Assembly (NCBI RefSeq): GCF_001949145.1
Contig: NW_019091362.1
Location: 1,178,335 to 1,218,774, forward strand
Length of the DNA: 40,440 nucleotides
DNA from: Acanthaster planci
Taxonomy: Eukaryota; Echinodermata; Asteroidea; Valvatida; Acanthasteridae
Reading direction: 5' to 3'
The notes beneath the pieces are model-generated. The model was not told where the DNA came from. It was given only the letters and a program-made list of their open reading frames with translations, and ran no database searches. A program made the translations under genes and the position numbers. Within the stretch, counting starts at the first letter, position 1, and every line of letters starts with the position of its first letter. This document shows positions 33,801 to 40,440 of this stretch, one piece after another.

Positions 33801-36800
33801 TTTTACAGAGAATTCTTAGTCCTCTAATAACTTTGCAGCTCCAAACTCCCAACACTAATACTCCAACATTCTAACCACCACTGCTGCTGCTGTCACTGGT
33901 TCACTGCACTCAGCGGTTACTTACAAGGTTTCAACAAGTTTCTCTTCAGGTGTAATGCGCCATCCCCAAATAAGCCTTTTGCGAGTTCAATTTGAATCAA
34001 ATCTTATACACTGAGTTATCCAATTGCACGTAAACATAACAATTTGAATTCCCAGACTAAAGACACTGTTGCTACACCTTGTGATTCGGGGCAAGCTTTC
34101 TGCATAGCGACCACCATCTCTGGAATGGACTGGTTCCTTTGTGCCCTTCTTATCCACTGAAGAAGGTGTATTGTTGCAAGGCGTCTCTTATGCAACTAAG
34201 CAAAAGCTTGCCCCGAATCACCAGGTTTGCCAACAGTGGTTTTAGTATGGAGAATTCCAACTTTTATGTTCACGTGAATTTTAAGAACTCAGTGTACCAG
34301 ATTTTGTTCAAATTTAACTTGCAAAAGGCTTACTGACTGAGAGTTCTTCAGCGAATCGTCTGCATTCTAGTCTGTCAGTCTGTTCTTATCAAGGATGGCA
34401 AGAGTCAGTGGACTGGACAGTTAAGAGTTACATTTTTTGAAGGAGTCAAGCATTGTACTGTAGGTACATCACAGCAGGTTCTGCCTTTCTAAGGATTCCA
34501 ACGAACAGGTTGGTGAAGGGTATACAGCACTCTAGCTAGGCAGACTGATTACGTGTACACAGCATAGATCTTTCTGAAGACAATGCACCTCGGGGTCCAT
34601 GTGTGTCCCTCGGGTTTTCAAAACATATCCCACATCACAACAGTAAATAATTGCTTTGTCATATCTCTGTCTTGATGATGTCATTCACTTGTTTTGCTGA
34701 GGGAAATTATGGGCGACAAGGGAATCTTTGAACATGAGAGATATGTGATGCCTGCATTATCCTGTACACTGGGGGTGCATGTATGCATGCGTACTTGTGA
34801 TGTCATAAAACACTGGCTAATGCGATGTCTTATGGTGAGGGTGTCATGCGGTAATGTGGCACTGTCATGTGATTGGGCTAATGAAAAAACAGTAGGCATG
34901 AGAAGTCACACTCTGGCTGATTTGCATCCAGATCAGACCTCTCTAATCGATACATGTGGCACATTTCTAAGCAGAGGAGGGTTTCTGAGTCGATTTATTT
35001 CATGAATAAATAACTTACAGAGGAATTGTCGGAGTAAAACTGGCACTGTGTTTCATCTTAAATGCAGTGACAACTGTCGTTTTCATTTTGGCCCTTTTCA
35101 ACCAACATACACTTTGACATATTCACGCTATTAAATGGGGGTATATTATGCCTAGGAAACACGGCCGATAGAATTTTTGAGAATGAGATGTCCCAATATC
35201 GCAATGCATACAAACTCATTGGTCAATTACTGGTTTTTCCGAGGACACACTGGAAACGATCGACAGAGCTGACAGACATCTCTCCTCGTAGCTTTTGTTG
35301 ATTGACAAGTCTTCTTTCTTCATCTTCCTCAGGTCCACGCCGGTGAGATCCAGCACAATGTCAGTTACTGACTCCGACTCTGAACCGAAAAGAAAAAAGC
35401 TGACAAATCACAATCTCCTTTCCAACAGTCAACCTATGAGGTGATACAGGTAAAGTCAGACACAATTATTCTTCACAAGACGACGCAGCGCATTCTTTAG
35501 GCTCTTAAATTACTGCTCCTTGATGACCAACATTTGAAAACAAGTGTACAGCGTGTAAAGTGTGGCATAAGTGAACCTTGCAGAAGTCAAAATGCTCAGC
35601 ACATCCTGAGCCAAAGGCACATGAACCTTCTGCACACGCACACCGAGGGCTCCCACCAAAAGACTGTCTCTACTATGTACAAACACACCCTCTCTTGCTC
35701 CCGCTCGGGATAGGCGACATTTGTAAAGGACTACCAGTTCTTCGTGCAGCACTGGTAATTTCACCTGTTTGGCCTCATGGGCAAGTACGCCAGTCAACAA
35801 CTTTACTGGAGCATACCTACCTGTTTCTTTATCATGTACGAATGGTCGATGGACCCTGGTGTAGTAGAAAGCAATGGGGATGTTACCACAGGATACAGGG
35901 GCACTCCCTCGGTCCTTGTGACTTGTACTGATCGGGTAGAGAGGGAAAGAGGAAGGCCGAAGATCCTTCAACTTGTCAGCCTCTTCAATGATTTCAATTT
36001 CCTATGACAAACAAGAAGTAACACGTTAACCCTGTTGTCACCATGCCGTCCAACACAAATCAGTACAATCATAGTACTGAACAATCCTGCACAGGTTTTT
36101 TATGGGACAGGTGCAGCCCATTTATAACAGCAAAGCAACACTTCTCTTGAGCACTTGCTCACAGTCTGTGTGCATGGTCTGTAGTCTGGGGTACACCTAC
36201 CTGATTTCCACAGAATGTGCACAAATTGATTTTTTGCTTAAGAGGAATGCGGTCAAGTGACAGAAAAACCTTAAATAACAGTGAGGATTCTGAAGAAACC
36301 TCTAGAGGCCCCTGCTACACAGAGATTTTGCAGTGACATTCTGAATGACAACCATGGAGACTCTAGCTAGAAAGGGAGATTTTAAACAGAATGTACAGAG
36401 GTTTTTAGTTTCTATGGTATAACGCGCATTCTATTCAAAACAATTTTTGGCCTCTTATGATTAGCGTATTGGTTTCTGTAAACTGATGTGAGTTTGGTTA
36501 CAAAGGGCAATACGCCTGTTTAATCCTTTAACACTGGGATACTTTTGACCGCGACTGCTGGGCTGCGGTATGCCCAGTATTCAAAGCCCTGTCCAGCAGC
36601 AGGCCCACGTTGAAACCGCAGGTGCATGATGAATAGAATGTATGTGTGGTATGCACTAATCCTCACACAAAGCCGTGGCTGTCGACGTCTCCCGGTGTGA
36701 AGGGGTTAAACATGAGAGTCCTGAAATGATTGAGTGACTGTTCCACCCAACGGGCCAAACATGATAACTGTACTGATTCTTAGTTTGAATTCTCTTTGGA

Positions 36801-39800
36801 GGAAGCTTTATACATGTACGTGCAACCTTAAAAATCATTACATTAAGAAAGTACTTTACAAAATTTGGATAACAGGTAATGGATATTACCATGCTGTGGA
36901 GGTCCTCCATACCAACTGATCCCATGGCAACCATATCTTCCAGTATCCCAGAATGCACTGCAATCCTCATTGGTTCCTCTGCTGATGAGACTGGCCGTGA
37001 TTGGCTAGAGCTTGCTGGTGTGGCTGTGCCTGCGTCAGACTTTTCTGCTGCCTCCTGGCCCAACTCCTCTCCTTGCTTTTTCAGCTCAGTGTCATGTCGT
37101 ATTGGCTGGTCGCCAATGGGAATGGCAACGTCATGAAAGTTTGTATCTGGGGGTGCTTTTGTCTTGTCCCCGTCACCTCCATTAGCACTGGAATCTTTTC
37201 TGCTGGCTGCCGATGATCCTTTGGAACCAATCATGGATTTAGGTTTCAGTGCTGACTTCAAGGGTGCTGCATTGAGATAAGTAGACAAGCAATCTTGAAT
37301 CAACTCCTGGTACTGTGATTTACTCAGGAAATACCAGGTTTTGTCTCAAACTTTCACATCTTAAGAGAGGATACCATGGTTTTCCCCAAATGTCACTTAA
37401 GTATGACAAAGCTGTTATGGGGATAGTCCTCATGGCAATTAGTGCACCATAGTTACAGCTCAGCCACACTCACGTGACTAATAAATGTAATGCATGGGAA
37501 ATAATGCGTATGTGTATACAAAGCAGGAATGTTCATCATGGTTACATGCCTGAGTCCAGACTGCGTGTTAAACATGGTGTCAGAAGTGGGATTCCAACCC
37601 ATGACACAAGTTTATGAAGGGGAGCTGGGTCATTCCATGAGATCGGGGCATAATTTGTGACGGTGTCCATTTTTACATGGGTTCCTTAAAAATGAACAGC
37701 TATTTCCCTGCCCGTAGATTCCAAATTCTACATCTTGCAAGGCTAAATACAGAGGAGTGTGTTATTTCTACAGAGTAAATGACCTACTCTACAGGTCATG
37801 ACAGATGGGAAAAGTTACCCATGTAAAAAGACCACCGTCATAAATTGTGCCCCAACCTCATGGAACGACCCAGCTTGTAATTGCAATGGCTCACTGTTTC
37901 TTTACAGTTGTCTTTTACACCTAAACTCATTTTTGAGAGGTTCCCTCTTTCTGAGTTTCCTGTGTATGCCAAATATTAAAGCCAAGTTGGTGTTGCAGTG
38001 AGGCAAGGCTATCTGGGATAAATACACCTGGTGTCATGCCAGCTAGAACATGTTCAGAGCCTGTGAGACAGCCAAACAGATACAGTAATCTCATGCTTGA
38101 GAAGAGATCACATAAAATGTTCTATGAAAAGCTCCAATTAATTGCACGTTCAGTTGGACTACCAAATTGACTTACATTACTGAAAAGTCCTGAAATGAAA
38201 TCCCAACAATGCGATGTCAAAATATCAAAAATTTCAACCTAAGACTCGATCTCCCAAATGTTTGATGTCTAACGTACATTTTCCACTGCCTCCATTTTTG
38301 TCATCAAAGACTTCCGTCCTCAGGAACTTCTTCATGAAGTTGACGCTGCACTTGAGATCCTTGTGATCCAGTCCAGTTGGCTTGTACAGTCTGATGTTGA
38401 GAGTGTAGTCATACTCTGGCTCATGTGTCCAGACAACCTGAGCACCCATGAGAATGAATGATCACTTCTGTCTTGCTTTTCGATGTTACGAATAGTCTTA
38501 GCTACATTCAATTTTTGGCAACATTTGTGCTCAAACTACTACAATTGACACAGAAGTTTCTTTCCAAAACGGGTTCAGAACGGAGCAAGAGTGCAACTAG
38601 AAAGTAAATTTGATGTGATAACACATCTGAAACATAACTTGGCGGAGTTGAAATGCATTTTGCTTTGGCGGTGGAATATTGTACAGGTTCTTTCAATGGG
38701 GCATCCCAAAACTTTGGTGGATTTGCACTGAGAGGTCTGCTGTGATGTCACAATTTCGTACTTTATTTGCGCTCAAGCTGAGTAAAAATTGACTGTGTTA
38801 TGATATAATTTTTTTCTTGTGAATGTGAAACTTTTCATTGGAACAGGAATACAGTAATACCTGAAACATCCTTACAACAGCAGCAGAAGAAGTAAGGTAA
38901 AGTGGGACATAAGGGTACATTTTGAAGAATTTTGTTCATATGGACTGTGTGTTTAACAAGGCCGGCAATCTAGAAATGGGAACAGATCCCACAAAATGAG
39001 CCTTCGGGAACTCTCTTCAGTAATCTTGTTTTAGTTAGCATAATAGAAGCACACTGAGGCCTTTGTTGTGCTGTAATAGTCCAGCATTCTGATGTCAGAC
39101 TGGAATTATGTTGGTAAAAAAAAGAGACTAAGGGCTTGTATTGATTTACACTGTGCAATATTCCTTAAAAGGTCTTTGACTTATAAGGTCAACAATCCTA
39201 GCCAAATCTCATTTGGTCCCCAAGTCCCCACTCTCAATGTTGGGTCTCACTGACAATTATCCCAAGAATTTTGGCCAGGATTGTAGATGGGTGACCAATG
39301 CATCTGATTACCTTGTCTGCTGAGGGAGGTTTGGGTGCCGGTACCTCTATATAGACTGTCTGTGGTTCAACTATCGTTGCTGGTGGGACTATTTCTTGTT
39401 TGGTCCCCTTCTCTCCCTCCTCTCCACTCAACCCTTGCTTGGACCTTCTCCGGAACTTCACTTTCTGATTGTACGAAACAAAATCAGCAAAGCCGTTTGC
39501 TCTGTCAATATCAGGTTTTTTTTTTCAATTTTAACTCAACTGAAGAGCCAATACCCCACAAAAAATTTTGATGTAGGCTCGCCTGATATGTAATTTTACA
39601 ATACGTAAGTTTGGAGTCTGTAACATTGACAGAGATACTGGTTTTTGAACTTGTTCAGAGATGTTGGAAATCTGTTGAAGTTTGTTTTGCCTCACAGGAA
39701 ATCTTTATCCTCCAAACCCAAATGTTGAGAAGTAGAAATTTCATAGAGAGTGTTATGATGGGTGGAGGAAACTTACCTTTTTTAAGCTACCTCACCTCTC

Positions 39801-40166
39801 AAGCCTACTTTGAATAATGTAAGTTTGTTCGAGCGAGGACCATTTGTCAACCACGGGTTGAGTTTGCCTGGTAAACCAAGACATATCGTGTGCACAGGTT
39901 ACCAGGGAAAATCAACCCAAGGTGATGAGCAAGAAACTGATAACCCCCTGCTCCACCACTGAAATGTTCAGTTTCATTGACAGGCCTCCTGAGGGAAATC
40001 TATAAGGAGGCGGGGGGGGGGCAGGTGGGCTAACCTTGCTGGCTGGTGTGACCATGTCACTATCGATGTCTTGCTGGGTGTGGCCAGTCTGCGCTGTTGC
40101 TCTCGCTGTGCTTGCATCCTCCTCTTCATCTTCGGAATCCTCCTCAGTGAACTCCAGCTCATCAGA
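27618..40166 (-). CDS. Unrecognised acidic coiled-coil protein, 14 exons, 5' end outside the window
   Basis: Exons on the minus strand: 40166-40035, 39464-39312, 38437-38278, 37266-36890, 36001-35821, 35379-35231, 33774-33695, 33250-33162, 32019-31935, 31057-30991, 30878-30719, 29054-28986, 28263-28193, 27815-27618. Every junction is GT/AG and the phases join into 656 residues ending at TGA 27620-27618. Layout in window residues: acidic run (1-17), basic stretch KVKFRRRSK (45), a folded-looking segment EYDYTLNIRLYKP (about 103-115), Ser/Ala/Lys-rich low complexity (150-245), a conserved-looking stretch IPIAFYYTRVHRPF, a probable coiled coil (385-435), a second helical charged segment (about 492-530) and a Pro-rich part QPPSMFQLPPLP. 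I cannot name a family. The N-terminus lies right of 40440. An extra symmetrical exon could have been missed. Confidence 0.75.
28193..28263 (-). CDS. Right-hand gene, exon (window residues 568-591)
   Basis: Acceptor CAATCCAG, donor AAAAAT|GTATCC, phase 1 to 0. It encodes SLGQLRLTQPPSMFQLPPLP, a short Pro-rich motif. Confidence 0.68.
28986..29054 (-). CDS. Right-hand gene, exon (window residues 545-568)
   Basis: Acceptor GTCTTCCAG, donor ACTG|GTGAGC, phase 1 on both sides. It encodes IFMPTKTGQLYNPRAHSYF and HPT. The phase is symmetric, so transcripts skipping it would keep the frame. Confidence 0.72.
29311..29813. mobile_element. TTAA-flanked foldback element
   Basis: About 503 bp forming a long inverted repeat. 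The left end is TTAAAGAGCAACTC and the right end is GAGTTGCTCTTTAA. Long internal blocks pair, for example GAGCTCAACTATAACAAGCT near 29408 with its complement near 29695, and GAATTCTGAA near 29462 with TTCAGAATTC near 29654. TTAA at both ends (29311-29314, 29810-29813) suggests a TTAA target duplication, as made by piggyBac-type transposases. It lies in an intron of the right-hand gene. Confidence 0.85.
29831..30381. repeat. Dispersed intronic repeat, copy 1
   Basis: Diverged copy of 32408-32950, starting TTTTCAAGAT and ending in a GC-rich palindromic tail around GGTACCCGGTACCGGGC (30350-30366). Shared blocks include TTTGTCCCCGGTGGTAATCC and repeated CTTTTGT units near 30263-30310. Immediately right of the TTAA foldback. 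Confidence 0.75.
30719..30878 (-). CDS. Right-hand gene, exon (window residues 492-545), helical
   Basis: Acceptor TTGTACCTAG, donor AAAG|GTAAAT, phase 0 to 1. It encodes FFERLKLFSEESEIRRRQLI and DRIVKQLAGQYR, a charged amphipathic helix of coiled-coil type. Confidence 0.78.
30991..31057 (-). CDS. Right-hand gene, exon (window residues 469-491)
   Basis: Acceptor TTTTAAGCAG, consensus donor GAT|GTAAGT. It encodes AVKSRGRRPANLPNWGSDLP. Confidence 0.75.
31935..32019 (-). CDS. Right-hand gene, exon (window residues 441-469)
   Basis: Acceptor CTTTTGCAG, donor CTCAG|GTATAG, phase 1 to 2. It encodes a basic, Ser/Thr-rich segment beginning HRRNMTSPLAGW. Confidence 0.72.
32408..32950. repeat. Dispersed intronic repeat, copy 2
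   Basis: Second diverged copy of the 29831-30381 repeat, same orientation, in another intron of the same gene. It shares AGCCAGGCCT-type and GTTCCCGAAACCGGCACAGT-type blocks and the CTTTTGT units near 32830-32875. No coding sequence is seen, and the boundaries are approximate. Confidence 0.75.
33162..33250 (-). CDS. Right-hand gene, exon (window residues 411-441), coiled coil
   Basis: Acceptor CTTGACAG, donor GATG|GTACGT, phase 2 to 1. It encodes QRLNELARNLEQLQNEQLNS, a Leu/Gln-rich helical segment. Confidence 0.75.
33695..33774 (-). CDS. Right-hand gene, exon (window residues 385-411), coiled coil
   Basis: Acceptor ATTGCAG, donor ATGA|GTATGT, phase 0 to 2. It encodes EMVPRAEVDILVEQHNQELT and LIQDEY, a heptad-like pattern continued by the next exon. 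Confidence 0.75.
33775..35230. other. Intron of the right-hand gene
   Basis: Apart from the inverted repeat at 34081-34221, no exon or mobile element could be supported. The flanking exon phases join without another exon. Confidence 0.45.
34081..34221. repeat. Short inverted repeat, 19-bp perfect arms
   Basis: GTGATTCGGGGCAAGCTTT at 34081-34099 and its exact complement at 34203-34221, with further imperfect pairing inward (TGCATAGC with a diverged partner). It may be a small MITE or a hairpin in the intron RNA. Confidence 0.75.
35231..35379 (-). CDS. Right-hand gene, exon (window residues 335-384)
   Basis: Acceptor TTCGGTTCAG, phase 1 in. It encodes SESVTDIVLDLTGVDLRKMK and continues to a weaker donor CCA|GTAATT, chosen because it gives the phase 0 needed by the next exon. 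The 3' boundary is less certain than the rest. Confidence 0.6.
35821..36001 (-). CDS. Right-hand gene, exon (window residues 275-335)
   Basis: Acceptor TTGTCATAG, donor ACAG|GTAGGT, phase 0 to 1. It encodes EIEIIEEADKLKDLRPSSFP and the striking SCGNIPIAFYYTRVHRPFV, which looks like conserved core sequence. Confidence 0.78.
36002..36889. other. Intron of the right-hand gene
   Basis: No coding or repeat signal that I can support. Phases of the neighbouring exons are directly compatible. Confidence 0.45.
36890..37266 (-). CDS. Right-hand gene, exon (window residues 150-274)
   Basis: The largest exon, 377 bp, acceptor TCAATGCAG, donor ATG|GTAATA. It encodes a low-complexity linker rich in Ser, Ala, Lys and Glu (ALKPKSMIGSKGSSAASRKD), then a hydrophobic patch ILEDMVAMGSVGMEDLHSM. 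Confidence 0.78.
37267..38277. other. Intron of the right-hand gene
   Basis: No supported exon. The split serine codon of the flanking exons joins cleanly (T plus CA). Confidence 0.45.
38278..38437 (-). CDS. Right-hand gene, exon (window residues 96-149)
   Basis: Acceptor GTGCTCAG, donor AAAAT|GTACGT, phase 0 to 1. The most globular-looking exon: VVWTHEPEYDYTLNIRLYKP followed by CSVNFMKKFLRTEVFDD, which suggests beta strands of a folded domain. Confidence 0.78.
38438..39311. other. Intron of the right-hand gene
   Basis: Nothing recognisable. Flanking exons are both phase 0, so a missed symmetrical exon is possible. Confidence 0.45.
39312..39464 (-). CDS. Right-hand gene, exon (window residues 45-95)
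   Basis: Phase 0 on both sides, acceptor ACAATCAG, donor AAG|GTAATC. It encodes a basic KVKFRRRSK stretch that might be a nuclear import signal, then a Pro/Val-rich segment ending APKPPSADK. Confidence 0.75.
40035..40166 (-). CDS. Right-hand gene, first exon visible (window residues 1-44)
   Basis: Phase 0 on both sides, acceptor GATGGCAG, donor AAG|GTTAGC. It encodes SDELEFTEEDSEDEEEDA, a strongly acidic run, then a polar Thr/Gln/Ala segment. Confidence 0.75.
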
Positions 40167-40440
40167 CTGCCATCAATCGAAACACACTATTTTATAGCAA
40201 CTGTAAGCAAGGAAGGGGGCTGCAGGTACCTAGGAACTTATCACATTGCCTCATCAGGTGCAATTACCAGTAAATAAATAGATTTTGTCACCAGCTGCGT
40301 AACCACCTCTGTGCCTTTATTTGTACTAATATATTTTCAGCAAACAGTGTACAGACACTAACTGTCCGTTAATGTTGCAATAATGATTGAAAAAACAACT
40401 TGAAGCAGCCAAATTTCTTTAAAAAGGGTACAACAGGCCT

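Noticed and set aside
1-40440. CRISPR arrays, bacterial operons or ribosomal RNA genes
   Set aside because: No regularly spaced repeats, Shine-Dalgarno-led gene strings or rRNA-like sequence are seen. The coding sequence is spliced and eukaryotic.

Overview
This is a spliced, intron-rich animal genome window. Short exons carry GT/AG boundaries whose phases fit together, introns run to several kb, and the non-coding DNA is packed with MITE-like elements, a Penelope-like retroelement and a possible SINE. The repeat style and gene structure suggest an invertebrate, possibly a deuterostome such as a cephalochordate, hemichordate or echinoderm. The species cannot be fixed from sequence alone. Two isolated N bases (4297, 24355) show a draft assembly.

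Layout, left to right. A probable internal exon of an unrecognised minus-strand gene sits at the left edge (24-190). From 3445 to 19487, also on the minus strand, lies a complete nine-exon gene for a 435-residue protein of the bile acid-CoA:amino acid N-acyltransferase / acyl-CoA thioesterase (BAAT/ACOT) family. It has a TATA box upstream and an intact Ser-Asp-His triad. Its introns hold a direct duplication of about 700 bp interrupted by an N (3621-5028), a rearranged hAT-like MITE (5777-6176), a decayed Penelope-like element with inverted terminal copies and a 12-13 bp target duplication (9001-11450), a terminal-inverted-repeat element (11981-12613), a palindromic MITE (13159-13325), an LTR-like promoter/poly(A) block (about 16654-17477) and a TA-flanked element with an internal motif array (17842-19006).

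From 19.6 to 27.3 kb I see no gene that I can support. The stretch holds repeats: a half copy of the palindromic MITE, a second LTR-like block, a second copy of the inverted-repeat element with a SINE-like insertion, and a hAT-like MITE of TGACTTG units with an exact 8-bp target duplication.

From about 27.37 kb to beyond the right edge runs a second minus-strand gene, of which 14 phase-compatible exons (656 C-terminal residues) can be read. It encodes an acidic, low-complexity and coiled-coil-rich protein that I could not assign to a family. Its introns hold a TTAA-flanked foldback element (29311-29813) and two diverged copies of one dispersed repeat. The two main genes are on the same strand and show no evident functional link.
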